Shown: positions 51,002-59,395, numbered from the stretch's first letter. The stretch is 64,000 nt of DNA from Mycolicibacterium parafortuitum (GCF_002086815.1 NZ_MVID01000009.1:105730-169729); one strand, 5' to 3'. The notes: generated by a model from the letters alone, not told the origin. Made by a program: numbers and translations.

Positions 51002-52586
51002 CGTCGACACACACCACACAGACGTCCTGGTGCTCGGCGGCGGCCCGGCAGCCACCTGGGCCGCGATCGCGGCCGCCGAGGCGGGCAGCCGGGTCACGTT
51101 GGTGGACAAAGGTTACTGCGGTACCAGTGGGGCCACCGCCGCCGGCGGCAACAACCTGTGGTTGATCCCGCCCGGTCCGCGCCGCGACGAGTCGATCCGC
51201 GAGCGAGAGGCCGCCGCCGGCGGCCTGACCGACGCCGACTGGATGGCGCGGGTGCTGTCCGCGTCCTGGGATCGCGTCGAACAGCTGGCGTCGTGGGGAT
51301 ATCCGTTCCCGGTCGGCGACGACGGGCGCCAGCTGCGCAGCAGCCTGCAGGGACCCGAGTACATGCGCCGGATGCGACGCAAAGCCCACCGCAGCGGGGT
51401 GCGGATCCTCGACCACCACCCGGCCACCGCGCTGACCACCGACGGCGACGGAGTCGTCAACGGCGCCAACGGGATCGCCCGTCAGGACGGCGGTCGGCCG
51501 TGGCGTATCGCGGCGGGCGCGGTGGTTCTCGCCACCGGCGGCACCGCGTTCCTGTCCGGGTCGTTCGGCACCAACGTCGACACCGGTGACGGGTTCCTGA
51601 TGGCCGCCGAGGTCGGGGCTCACCTGTCCGGCATGGAGTTCAGCACCGCCTACGCGTTGGCACCGGAATGGGGCACCCACACCAAAGGCCGAATGCTGCA
51701 GTGGGCCAGTTTCTACGATGAGCAGGGCCGGCCGTTCCCGACCGAGCGCGGGCTGGCCGGACGCCAGGACGCGCAACGGGCACTGGCGCAGGGCAAGCGG
51801 GTGTTCGCGCGTCTGGACCGCGCGCCCGAGCACATCCGGCAGACGATGCGTGACGCGCAGCCGAACTACTTCCTGCCACTGGACAAGGCGGGCATCGACC
51901 CGTTCGTGACGGCCTATCCGCTGCGCATGGTCTATGAGGGTTCGGTGCGTGGCACCGGCGGGCTGCGGCTCACCGGCGCCGACTGCGCCACCACTGTTCC
52001 GGGGTTGTTCGCCGCCGGCGACGCGGCCACCCGGGAGCTCATCACCGGGGCGATCAGCGGCGGCGGCAGCCACAACGGCTCGTGGGCGATCGCGTCCGGA
52101 TCGTTGGCCGGGCGTGGCGCGGCCGAGTACAGCCGCCGCCGGGCGAGCGGCGGTGAGCCCGTCGAGCACGACCGCCTCGGTCTGCGGCCCGGACCCCGCA
52201 ACGCGCCGAGCGTCGACGAGGTGGTCCGAGTCGCGCAGGACCACATCCTGCCGCCGAACCGCAGCCACCGGAAATCCGGCGCCCGGCTCACCGAGTCCGC
52301 GGCGGCACTGGAGGCGCTGTGGCGCGACATCTCGGCCGGGCTCGCCCCGGTGCCCGCGCGGGATGCGTACAAACCGCGGCAGGCCGTCGCGCTGGTCGCC
52401 GCGGCCCGGTGGATCACCGCGGCATCGTTGGCGCGCACCGAGACCCGGGGCATACACCGCCGCGAGGATCTGCCCGACCTCGACGACCGGTTCGCCCACC
52501 GCATCCTGGTCGGCGGCCTCGACGAGGTCTGGACTGCCCCGGACCCTGTCCTGCCCCAGCTGATCTCCGCGGAGGCCGTGGCGTGA
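50985..52586 (+). CDS. AprA/fumarate-reductase-like FAD flavoprotein linked to an ABC importer
   Basis: A 533-residue FAD protein of the succinate dehydrogenase/fumarate reductase/adenylylsulfate reductase superfamily. The FAD motif VLGGGPAATWAAIAAAEAG lies at about 15-33, followed by GTSGATAAGGNNLWLIPPG. Later come VVLATGGTAFLSGSFGTNVD near 180 and the FAD C-terminal motif FAAGDAATRELITGAISGGG near 345. The classical succinate/fumarate Arg-His active site (HPT) is not seen. The C-terminal helical region is short. The ferredoxin gene follows with a GTGA overlap, like the aprA/aprB pair, but no sulfate adenylyltransferase is nearby. I infer a reductive or oxidative step on the imported anion. 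Confidence 0.85.
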   Translation: MTEAGDVDTHHTDVLVLGGGPAATWAAIAAAEAGSRVTLVDKGYCGTSGATAAGGNNLWLIPPGPRRDESIREREAAAGGLTDADWMARVLSASWDRVEQLASWGYPFPVGDDGRQLRSSLQGPEYMRRMRRKAHRSGVRILDHHPATALTTDGDGVVNGANGIARQDGGRPWRIAAGAVVLATGGTAFLSGSFGTNVDTGDGFLMAAEVGAHLSGMEFSTAYALAPEWGTHTKGRMLQWASFYDEQGRPFPTERGLAGRQDAQRALAQGKRVFARLDRAPEHIRQTMRDAQPNYFLPLDKAGIDPFVTAYPLRMVYEGSVRGTGGLRLTGADCATTVPGLFAAGDAATRELITGAISGGGSHNGSWAIASGSLAGRGAAEYSRRRASGGEPVEHDRLGLRPGPRNAPSVDEVVRVAQDHILPPNRSHRKSGARLTESAAALEALWRDISAGLAPVPARDAYKPRQAVALVAAARWITAASLARTETRGIHRREDLPDLDDRFAHRILVGGLDEVWTAPDPVLPQLISAEAVA

Positions 52587-52999
52587 TCGAGATAGTCAGC
52601 ACCGAAGCGTGCATCGCGTGCGACGTGTGCATCAAGGTGTGCCCGACCGACGTGTTCGAGCGCGGCGACGACGGGATCCCCGTCATCGCGCGTCAGTCGG
52701 ACTGCCAGACCTGCTTCATGTGCGAGGCGTACTGCCCCGTCGACGCGCTGTACGTCTCCCCCATTTCGGCGCCCGCCGGGGCGGACAGCCCGCACACCGA
52801 CGAGGACGCGGTGGTGCGTGCCGGGTTGTTCGGCGGTTACCGCGAGCTGGTCGGGTGGGGTCGCGGACGCACTTCCGGTGCGCTGCGTGACCGCAATCCG
52901 TTGCTGAAAGCGGTTCCGCCGCTGAGTGAATCGCGGTTGCCGTCACCGGCGACGGTGGCGGGCACGCCGTGGAACCACCCGGAGCAGGCGGTCGACTAG
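52583..52999 (+). CDS. Two-cluster [4Fe-4S] ferredoxin, AprB-like
   Basis: A 138-residue protein with two CxxCxxCxxxCP motifs: CIACDVCIKVCP at about 9-20 and CQTCFMCEAYCP near 37-48. These give eight cluster Cys, and a C-terminal tail of about 85 residues without further Cys follows. AprB has the same eight-Cys fold followed by a tail that embraces AprA. The GTG start overlaps the flavoprotein stop, so the two polypeptides are made in stoichiometric fashion and probably form one complex, passing electrons between FAD and an unknown donor. Convergent four-base overlap with the next gene. Confidence 0.9.
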   Translation: MIEIVSTEACIACDVCIKVCPTDVFERGDDGIPVIARQSDCQTCFMCEAYCPVDALYVSPISAPAGADSPHTDEDAVVRAGLFGGYRELVGWGRGRTSGALRDRNPLLKAVPPLSESRLPSPATVAGTPWNHPEQAVD

Positions 53000-54993
53000 C
53001 CCTGGTTGCGGTTCCATTCGATCCAGCCGGTCCCGGCGCGGCCGTCGGCGGTCGTGACGCTCCCCCACGCCCGTGGGAACTGGCTCACCCGCCCCTCCGG
53101 CGAGGTGAGCAGAACCGGCGCCTGGCCACGCAGGTCGATGGTCGCCGAGATACCGCCCGGCGCGAAGTCGAGTGTCGCCGACTGCGGTAAGTCGTTGTCC
53201 GCGAACGTGGTTTGCGTCTTCACCGTGGTGAGCTCGACCAGCGGCTCGCCGGCGCGCTGCACGTAGCCGACCGACAGCGGCGGCGCTCCGGGGATCAGGA
53301 TCTCGACGCCGTGGATGTGGGTGCCGTCCTCGAGGTGGAACGCGCTCCACACCCAGTCCATCCCCCACCAGTCCCGCGCCGCCCAGGAGTGGTCTCGCTG
53401 GCCGGCCGAGTCGGTGAACTCGTAGGTGTGCCCGTCCGCGGTCACTGTGCCGGTGACCGTGCACGGGATCTCATAGCGCGGCGACACCCGGTATAGATAG
53501 GGCGCTCCGACGCTGGTCCAGGTCAGGTCCATCGCCAGGTCGACGGGCCGCCCGGTCTCACCGCGCAGCAGACCCGCCGGGTCGTCGTAGGCCTGACCGC
53601 GCCCGCGCAGCGTGACGCGATAGGTCTGCAGCGGCTCCGCGGCGTCCTGGGTCAGTTCGATGCCGTCAGCGACCACCCGGGTGTGATCGTCAGCCGACGG
53701 GGCCTGGAAGTCCAGCACCGCGATCGTCGGTAGCCCGGGTCCGCACAACAGCCCGTTGATCCATGTGTGCCCCTGGTTCGGGATCAGGCCCAAGCGGATC
53801 CACCCACCGACGCCCTGTGCCGGATCGGCGAAGTCGAAGTACCAGCTCTCACTCCACAGCGTCTCGTCCGTGGGCTCGTGCCGCCCCTCGTCATCGGCGT
53901 TGGGCCGCAACGGCTCCGGCATCGTCGGGTCGGGCAGGATGGCCAGCGCATCGGTGTCGAGTACGTGCTGGCAGTGCCGGGTGATCATCGCCATGAACAT
54001 CTCGTCGCCGCGCTCGGTGCGCCCGACGAGCATCGGGGACACGATCGACATCAGGACTCCGAAGAAGCTCTGCCGGCGCACCCCGTCGCGCACGTCGTCG
54101 ATCGACACTTCCGAGTCCGGGCCCAGCGCCTGGTGGTAGGCCGCCAGCAGCGCGTCGTAGTGGGCGCGGCGCACCTCGATCGGCAACGATCCGCCGAGGA
54201 AGTACGCGACGTCGGTGAATGCCGGTCCCCACGTGACGGTCTGCCAGTCCACGGCCGTCAGCGGCCGGTCGGCCCCGTCTTGGCCGAACAGCATGTTGTC
54301 CAGCCGGAAATCACCGTGGACCAGGCCGCGCGGGGAACCGGCGGCATCCTCGGCGGCCATGTACGCGTCGAACGACGCCACCAGTCGCTCGCACACCTCG
54401 ACGTGTTCCGGGGCGATCTGGTCGCGGTAGCGCTCGATGTAGCCGGCGTACAGCGCAGCCACCAACCCCTGGTTCACCGGCGATTCCCGATTGATCCAGT
54501 CCGCGCCTTCGAGGGCCTCGTTACCCAGCAGCGGACCGTGCACGAGGCCCAGTTGGGTCATCGCCAGCTTGGCCTGTTCCGCTGTGGCGCCGCGGATCTC
54601 GTCACCTACGGTGGCCGGGGTGGCATCGGCAAGCAGAAGGTCGAACGCGCCGGTGTCAGGGTCATAGGCGGCGTGATGGCACGGCGCGACCGGACCGTCG
54701 AGGCCGGGGGCGATATCGGTGTAGAACCGCACCTCGCGCTCGTAGAGCCCCATCGCCAGACCGGTCTGGCGGCTGCTCGGTTCGGCCGCGGCGACCTTGA
54801 GCACGACCGACGCGGGACCGGTCGCACCGTCTGCGTAGCGCAGCTCGACGCGGTAGCACTCGCTCATCTGCCCGGTGCCGATGCGATCGGTGGTGAAGCC
54901 GACGACCGGCCCCTCTCCGATCACGGAGGTCAGCCATTCGGGGGTCAGATCGGCGGGACGTTCGATCAGTCGCGGGCGTGTCGAGGAGCTCAC
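52996..54993 (-). CDS. Phosphotransferase (APH) fold fused to a DUF7064/AttH-like C-terminal domain
   Basis: A 665-residue two-part protein from the GTG at 54993 (VSSSTRPRLIERP). The N-terminal 350 residues have the aminoglycoside-phosphotransferase/choline-kinase fold, with the catalytic loop RGLVHGDFRLDNMLFG near 245 and the Mg-binding LTAVDWQTVTWGP near 270. The C-terminal 300 residues contain WGMDWVWSAFHLEDGTHIHG and resemble carotenoid 1,2-hydratase/AttH-like lipocalin-type domains. Many mycobacteria carry such APH fusions; no substrate is established. It is divergent from an epimerase across a gap with a TTGAC palindrome. Confidence 0.8.
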   Translation of the reverse strand: MSSSTRPRLIERPADLTPEWLTSVIGEGPVVGFTTDRIGTGQMSECYRVELRYADGATGPASVVLKVAAAEPSSRQTGLAMGLYEREVRFYTDIAPGLDGPVAPCHHAAYDPDTGAFDLLLADATPATVGDEIRGATAEQAKLAMTQLGLVHGPLLGNEALEGADWINRESPVNQGLVAALYAGYIERYRDQIAPEHVEVCERLVASFDAYMAAEDAAGSPRGLVHGDFRLDNMLFGQDGADRPLTAVDWQTVTWGPAFTDVAYFLGGSLPIEVRRAHYDALLAAYHQALGPDSEVSIDDVRDGVRRQSFFGVLMSIVSPMLVGRTERGDEMFMAMITRHCQHVLDTDALAILPDPTMPEPLRPNADDEGRHEPTDETLWSESWYFDFADPAQGVGGWIRLGLIPNQGHTWINGLLCGPGLPTIAVLDFQAPSADDHTRVVADGIELTQDAAEPLQTYRVTLRGRGQAYDDPAGLLRGETGRPVDLAMDLTWTSVGAPYLYRVSPRYEIPCTVTGTVTADGHTYEFTDSAGQRDHSWAARDWWGMDWVWSAFHLEDGTHIHGVEILIPGAPPLSVGYVQRAGEPLVELTTVKTQTTFADNDLPQSATLDFAPGGISATIDLRGQAPVLLTSPEGRVSQFPRAWGSVTTADGRAGTGWIEWNRNQG

Positions 54994-55046
54994 CCGGTCA
55001 AGGTATAGCAGCGCCCGCGTGGCCACGATCACAACCACCGAAAAAG

Positions 55047-55060
55047 TTGACTGTTGTCAA
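55047..55060. promoter_or_regulatory. TTGAC-TGTT-GTCAA palindrome between divergent genes
   Basis: A perfect inverted repeat of five-base arms with a four-base spacer. It lies 54 bases from the phosphotransferase-like start and 73 from the epimerase start, a good place for a regulator acting on both, possibly the TetR encoded after the epimerase. Confidence 0.5.
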
Positions 55061-55079
55061 AAAATGCAGGTGAGGCTGT

Positions 55080-55104
55080 GGTTAACGGCCGTCAACTGCG
55101 GGTA
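55080..55104 (+). promoter_or_regulatory. SigF-like promoter before the epimerase
   Basis: GGTTA-N15-GGGTA, one mismatch from the GGTTT-N15-GGGTA found before the SRPBCC gene. The -10 ends 29 bases before the epimerase ATG. Confidence 0.4.
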
Positions 55105-55133
55105 GCCTGCGACTCGGCATCCACGGAGGGCAG

Positions 55134-56123
55134 ATGAAGGTACTGATCACCGGAGGTACGGGGTTCGTCGGCGCGTGGACGGCGAAGGCCGCCCAGGACG
55201 CCGGTCACGAGGTCCGGTTCCTGGTTCGCAACCCCGACCGGCTGAAGACCAGCGCCGCCCAGATCGGCGCGGACATCAGCGACCACGTGACGGGCGACAT
55301 CGCCGACAGCGAGACCACCGCGGCGGCGCTGGACGGCTGCGACGCAGTGATCCACTGCGCGGCAATGGTTTCCACCGACCCGAGTCGGGCGGACGAGATG
55401 CTGCACACCAATCTCGAGGGTGCGCGCAACATCCTCGGCGGCGCGGTGCGGGCGGGGATCGATCCTGTCGTGCACGTGTCGAGTTTCACCGCGCTGTTCC
55501 GTCCCGGCCTCGACGTGCTGCACGCCGACCTACCGGTGGTGGGCGGCAGCGATGGCTACGGCAGGTCGAAGGCCGCCGTCGAGGCCTACGCGCGCGGACT
55601 GCAGGACGGCGGCGCACCGGTGAACATCACCTACCCCGGCATGGTGCTCGGCCCGCCGGCCGGTGACCAGTTCGGCGAGGCGGCCGACGGTGTCGAGGCG
55701 TCGGTGAAGATGCGCGGCGTCCCCGGGCGGGGTGCGGGCTGGGTGGTGATCGATGTTCGAGACCTCGCCGCGCTGCACGTGGCCCTGCTCGAACCCGGCC
55801 GCGGTCCTCGCCGGTACATGGCGGGCGGACAGCGGGTTTCGGTCTCTGAGCTGGCGACGATGATCGGCACCGCTGCAGACCAGTCCATCCTGGTCTACCC
55901 CGTCCCCGATGTCGCGCTGCGCAGTGCGGGGCGGCTGCTGGACGTGGTGGGGCCGTACCTGCCGTTCGAGACGCCGATCAACTCCGCGGCGATGCAGTAC
56001 TACACGCAGATGCCCGAATCCGATGACACCCCGAGTCAGCGCGACTTCGGGCTCACCTGGCGCGATCCCGCCGACACGATCGCCGACACCCTCGAGGGTC
56101 TGCGGAAGGTGGGCCGGCTCTAA
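55134..56123 (+). CDS. NAD-dependent epimerase/dehydratase (extended SDR)
   Basis: A 329-residue extended SDR: NAD motif TGGTGFVGAWTAKAA at the N-terminus, DGCDAVIHCAAMVS near 65, and the catalytic region SDGYGRSKAAVEAYARG near 145 (YxxxK preserved). The pattern resembles 3-beta-HSD/dihydroflavonol-4-reductase-like NAD-epimerases of mycobacteria rather than sugar epimerases. A GGAGGG site precedes the ATG. Convergent four-base overlap with the TetR gene. Substrate unknown; a steroid- or polyketide-type hydroxyl is possible. Confidence 0.9.
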   Translation: MKVLITGGTGFVGAWTAKAAQDAGHEVRFLVRNPDRLKTSAAQIGADISDHVTGDIADSETTAAALDGCDAVIHCAAMVSTDPSRADEMLHTNLEGARNILGGAVRAGIDPVVHVSSFTALFRPGLDVLHADLPVVGGSDGYGRSKAAVEAYARGLQDGGAPVNITYPGMVLGPPAGDQFGEAADGVEASVKMRGVPGRGAGWVVIDVRDLAALHVALLEPGRGPRRYMAGGQRVSVSELATMIGTAADQSILVYPVPDVALRSAGRLLDVVGPYLPFETPINSAAMQYYTQMPESDDTPSQRDFGLTWRDPADTIADTLEGLRKVGRL

Positions 56124-56746
56124 CCGTCGGTCTGCCGGGCGAGGACACCACGCAGCACGAGGTCGGCCAGCTGCGCCGCCGCGGCCTCGAGGTCTGCCAC
56201 CTTGCGCACCACGACGGCGTACCACGCCGCGCCCGCGATCACGTCCATCACGGTGTCGGCGTCGGTGCCGACGCGCACTGTCCCGTCGGCCTCACCGTGC
56301 TGCAGCTGCCCGGCCAACTGCCGCCGCGCCGCCGCCTCGAGCCTGTCGTCGATCAACCTGCGCATCGCCGGTTCCAGTCGGAGATCATGCAACAGGCCGG
56401 GAATCGCTTCCCGGGTAACGGGATCGGCATACAGCGTCAGCGCCCCGCGGCAGAGGCGGGTGATCTCCGCGGCCACGTCGTCCTCGCACGCGGAGGTACC
56501 GGGATCCGGAAACGCGGCCTCGTGGATGAGGTGGGCCTTCGAACGCCAGCGCCGGTAGATGGCGGGTCTGCTGACCCTGGCCGTGGCGGCGATCAGGTCG
56601 ATCGAGGTCGCCGAATACCCGCGGGTGACGAGGAGTTTGCGGGTCGCTTCCAGGACGGCCTCGTCGATGGCCGGGTCGCGGCGGGAACCGTGCGGCCGGC
56701 GAGCCGGGTCGCGCACCGCGGAGAGGCCGGTGGTGTGGTTGATCAA
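56120..56746 (-). CDS. TetR-family transcriptional regulator
   Basis: A 208-residue TetR protein with a clear HTH: AVLEATRKLLVTRGYSATSI, then DLIAATARVSRPAIYRRWRS at about 25-68. The C-terminal domain has TLYADPVTREAIPGLLHDLR as in the TetR_C16-like group. The start is uncertain: TTG at 56746 or GTG at 56716. It converges with the epimerase, and the gap before it (56747-56845) contains two direct TAATTG elements 13 bases apart, a candidate self-operator. Confidence 0.88.
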   Translation of the reverse strand: MINHTTGLSAVRDPARRPHGSRRDPAIDEAVLEATRKLLVTRGYSATSIDLIAATARVSRPAIYRRWRSKAHLIHEAAFPDPGTSACEDDVAAEITRLCRGALTLYADPVTREAIPGLLHDLRLEPAMRRLIDDRLEAAARRQLAGQLQHGEADGTVRVGTDADTVMDVIAGAAWYAVVVRKVADLEAAAAQLADLVLRGVLARQTDG

Positions 56747-56845
56747 TACCGTCCCCCGTCTGTCCCAGGATCGATACAGTGTCGCACAGCTAATTGTCGT
56801 TACAGTCAGTAATTGCGAATCGACCGTGGGATCGACCAGTGCAGG

Positions 56846-57673
56846 TCAATCGGGCCGGTTGACCACACGCAGCCGGAGTGCGGCCGCGGTGGCCGGTCCC
56901 ACGATGCCGTCCACCGTCAGTCCTGGTGTGCGGCGCTGGAACTCACGGACCGCGGCCTCGGTCTTCGCCCCGAACACACCGTCGATTCGAAGGTGGCCCG
57001 CATACGCGGCGTAGGCCTGTTTCAGGCGCCGCTGCAGCTCGGCGACCTGCGGACCCGTCGCTCCCCGGAGTAGCAGCATGGCGCCGTGCCCGCCGTCCGG
57101 GACAACGCCGATCCGCACCGCGATGTCGCGTCGCAGCACATCCATGTCGATGGCACCGGGGTCCCATTTGCCTTGGGCACGGCCTGCGTACTCCTTGTGG
57201 CCGATGGTGCGCTCCGCCGGGTACCCGAGACGCCGGCAGATCGCGGCGCAGGCGGCGACGAGCGCGTCGTACTGGGCGTCGGGCCAGTTACGGCGGTGCG
57301 GCGCCGTCGGGCTCGTGCCGGTGTTGGCACATTCGATCCCGATGGTGTGCCAATTCCCCATGTTCGTGGGCAACCACGGATACCTCCCGACGCCGGCGTG
57401 CCACGCGACACCGGCGGCCACGACGGTCACCGTCCCGTTGCGGGCGATGTGCAACTGCGACAGCGGGCCGGGTAGGTCGGGCCGTCCGTGGGCGATGGAC
57501 TCCGCGGCGGCGGCGTTGGAGCCGGTGTGGTGGACCATGATGCCGCGGACGTCCTCGAACACGCCATGCCCGCGGCGACGCCAGCCCGGGAATTCGACGA
57601 CGGCGATTCCCTCGGCGCGCAAAACCTCGGCCAGCCAGACCGGGTCGCCGCGCCAACCGCCCGGCTGGGGCAT
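56846..57673 (-). CDS. N-acetylmuramoyl-L-alanine amidase with peptidoglycan-binding domain
   Basis: A 275-residue protein; the ATG at 57673 is preceded by an AGGAGGTG ribosome-binding site, so a longer frame to 57730 is rejected. The N-terminal amidase_2/PGRP-type domain carries zinc ligands in GIMVHHTGS (His) and TIGHKEYAG (His), with IGIECANTG in between. The C-terminal PG_binding_1 motif reads LRIDGVFGAKTEAAVREFQR. It cleaves the bond between muramic acid and the stem peptide. No signal peptide is evident, which is typical of phage lysins and of some cytosolic amidases; no other phage genes surround it. Confidence 0.9.
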   Translation of the reverse strand: MPQPGGWRGDPVWLAEVLRAEGIAVVEFPGWRRRGHGVFEDVRGIMVHHTGSNAAAAESIAHGRPDLPGPLSQLHIARNGTVTVVAAGVAWHAGVGRYPWLPTNMGNWHTIGIECANTGTSPTAPHRRNWPDAQYDALVAACAAICRRLGYPAERTIGHKEYAGRAQGKWDPGAIDMDVLRRDIAVRIGVVPDGGHGAMLLLRGATGPQVAELQRRLKQAYAAYAGHLRIDGVFGAKTEAAVREFQRRTPGLTVDGIVGPATAAALRLRVVNRPD

Positions 57674-57722
57674 GCGATCACACCTCCTGAGAACGTCGTG
57701 CTCGGTCAAACACCGCACTTGG

Positions 57723-58397
57723 TCAGACACCGACGGCGCCGGTCGCCACCAGCGCCGCGCCCAGCACCGCGAGCACCGCGGCGGCGACCGCGGCCTGATG
57801 CCGGGACACCTTGTCCCGCAGCACGGTCAGCGCGGCGTCGACCCGCTCGGCAGCCATCACATACCCGACAACCGGCACAATCACCGTGGAACCGGCGAGG
57901 ACGGTGAAGCCGGTGACGGCCACCGCGGTGGCACCCGTGCCCATCGCCGCGGAGCCGATGACGAGACCGGCCGCCGCGGTCGCCAGCATCACCTTCGGGT
58001 TCAACACCGTCAACGAGACCGCGAGCAGCGCCGCGATCGTCGGCGTGATCCTAGTCAGACCGGTCAGCCATGCCCCCGCGGGAACAACCTGTCCGCGCCG
58101 CGTCCAGGCGAACGCCGCGAGCAGGATCAGCACGATCCCGATGCCGATCCGCACCCATGCTCCGTTGCCGCTCGCCGACCACTGGAAGCCCCCGAGCAGA
58201 TCCGGCGCGCCGGTGAACAGCGCGGTGGCTGCCACCAGAGCCGCGAGTGAGCCCGCCAGGTAGGCCAGGCTCGTCGCGCGGGGGCGGGCCGCGGCGAACA
58301 CCAGCGCCAGCGGCGGCAGGATCTTGACCGGCGACCACGCCACCACAGCCGCCAGCGGGACGAGTTGGGCCAGCAGTGTGGGCAGTTGGGCAGTCAT
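57723..58397 (-). CDS. GAP-family (Sap/LysE-like) membrane protein
   Basis: A 224-residue protein with six hydrophobic segments in two sets of three around a short polar loop. The N-terminus reads LAQLVPLAAVVAWSPVKILPPLA and the middle AVSLTVLNPKVMLATAAAG, the repeated P/K motif of the GAP (Sap) and LysE-like transporters. Members move small solutes or lipid precursors; mycobacterial ones export glycopeptidolipid or related lipids in some cases. The gap to the amidase gene is 49 bases on the same strand; it may share its message. Confidence 0.85.
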   Translation of the reverse strand: MTAQLPTLLAQLVPLAAVVAWSPVKILPPLALVFAAARPRATSLAYLAGSLAALVAATALFTGAPDLLGGFQWSASGNGAWVRIGIGIVLILLAAFAWTRRGQVVPAGAWLTGLTRITPTIAALLAVSLTVLNPKVMLATAAAGLVIGSAAMGTGATAVAVTGFTVLAGSTVIVPVVGYVMAAERVDAALTVLRDKVSRHQAAVAAAVLAVLGAALVATGAVGV

Positions 58398-58467
58398 GGC
58401 GTCGACACCATGTCAGATCCGCAACCCGGTGTCACGAATTAGCCGCGCCGCGCGCCGATGTGCCTCC

Positions 58468-58492
58468 GGTTTGTCCGGCGCCGGGGCGGGTA
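58468..58492 (+). promoter_or_regulatory. SigF-type promoter before the SRPBCC gene
   Basis: GGTTT-N15-GGGTA fits the mycobacterial SigF pattern without mismatch; the -10 ends ten bases before the GTG start, so the leader is very short. Confidence 0.6.
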
Positions 58493-58502
58493 GCCGCTTC
58501 CC

Positions 58503-58988
58503 GTGACGACAGAACCTCACGAGATCACCAGCTCACCGATCGTGCGCCGGGAGACGAAGGCGTCCCGGCAGCGGGTCTGGGCGGTCTTGGCAGACGGCTG
58601 GACGTACTCCCAGTGGGTGGTGGGTAACAGTCGTATGCGCGCCGTGGACCCCGACTGGCCCGCACCCGGAAGCACCATCCACCATTCCATCGGCGTGTGG
58701 CCGGCCCTCATCAACGACAGCACCGTCGTCGAGTCCTGCATCCCCGAGCGTGAGCTTGTCCTGGTCGCGAACGGTCGGCCGTTCGGCAAGGCCCGGATCA
58801 CGTTGCGGCTGCACGACCTCGACGATGGCGGCTGCCTGATCGAGATGGCCGAGGTGCCGGCGTCCGCTCCGATGACATGGCTTCCCGATCGCATCGCGCT
58901 TGCCGGGGTGTTCCCGCGTAACCGCGAGACCACCTGGCGGCTGGCGGCGATCGCAGAACGCCGCACCGACGACGAGGCCACTGTTTGA
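58503..58988 (+). CDS. SRPBCC (START/Bet v1)-fold protein
   Basis: A 161-residue single-domain protein with GTG start. It shows the order helix (RETKASRQRVWAVLADG, YSQWVVGNSRMRAVDPDW), sheet (GSTIHHSIGVWPALINDSTV, ERELVLVANGRPFGKARITL) and long C-terminal helix of the polyketide-cyclase/SRPBCC group, and binds a hydrophobic ligand in that family. It stands alone behind a SigF-type promoter, so it is probably a general-stress protein. The stop is followed by a 16-base tandem repeat. Confidence 0.85.
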   Translation: MTTEPHEITSSPIVRRETKASRQRVWAVLADGWTYSQWVVGNSRMRAVDPDWPAPGSTIHHSIGVWPALINDSTVVESCIPERELVLVANGRPFGKARITLRLHDLDDGGCLIEMAEVPASAPMTWLPDRIALAGVFPRNRETTWRLAAIAERRTDDEATV

Positions 58989-59017
58989 CGCCGGCCCTGT
59001 CTGACGCTGGCCCTGTC
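58986..59017 (+). repeat. Two-copy 16-base tandem repeat
   Basis: TGACGCCGGCCCTGTC at 58986-59001 is repeated at 59002-59017 with one change (CTGG for CCGG). The first copy begins with the stop codon of the SRPBCC gene; the second also offers a TGA. A recent slippage or duplication. Confidence 0.85.
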
Positions 59018-59030
59018 GGAAAGCGGTGAC

Positions 59031-59279
59031 CTAGGAACGGTCCTCGGGGCCGTCGACAGCAGGGGCGCGGCTTGGGTCCCCCGGCGACGGTTCGGCGCCT
59101 GACTGCAATTCGCGGAGCCGGGCTTCGAGGATCTGCAGCACCGGCACCCGTGCCGCGTGGCCGGCCTCGTAGGTCAACACCGTGTTGAGCTGGTCCTCGT
59201 CGAGGGCCCGCAGACGATGTTGCAAGTCGCCAAGCGTCAGTTGGTCGTAGTCGGCCACCGGAAGCTCATGGTCGGTCAT
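59031..59279 (-). CDS. Small conserved acidic protein of unknown function
   Basis: An 82-residue soluble protein from MTDHELPVADYDQ. The conserved-looking core DQLTLGDLQHRLRALDEDQL is followed by a helix VLQILEARLRELQSG, then a disordered Pro/Ser tail. Small helical proteins of this type are common in mycobacteria (DUF8129-like) and some bind lipid droplets or nucleoid proteins, but I have no functional evidence here. It is the last gene of the minus-strand stress group (Mn catalase, zinc alcohol dehydrogenase, membrane-anchored protein), 116 bases downstream. Confidence 0.7.
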   Translation of the reverse strand: MTDHELPVADYDQLTLGDLQHRLRALDEDQLNTVLTYEAGHAARVPVLQILEARLRELQSGAEPSPGDPSRAPAVDGPEDRS

Positions 59280-59395
59280 CGGGCTCCTTCGGCGAGCCGT
59301 TCGTCGGCCGCGATCGGTGGTGGGGCAAACAGCATGAGACACCAGTAGCCACCACGCCGGGTACTAAACCCGCGCGAGCTTGAGAGCGAGCGACG

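Noticed and set aside
55047..55060. TTGAC palindrome as a -35 promoter element
   Set aside because: No -10 box with suitable spacing follows on either strand, whereas the perfect symmetry fits an operator.
56846..57673. A prophage around the lysin-like amidase
   Set aside because: No integrase, capsid, tail or attachment site is seen; flanking genes are ordinary chromosomal ones.
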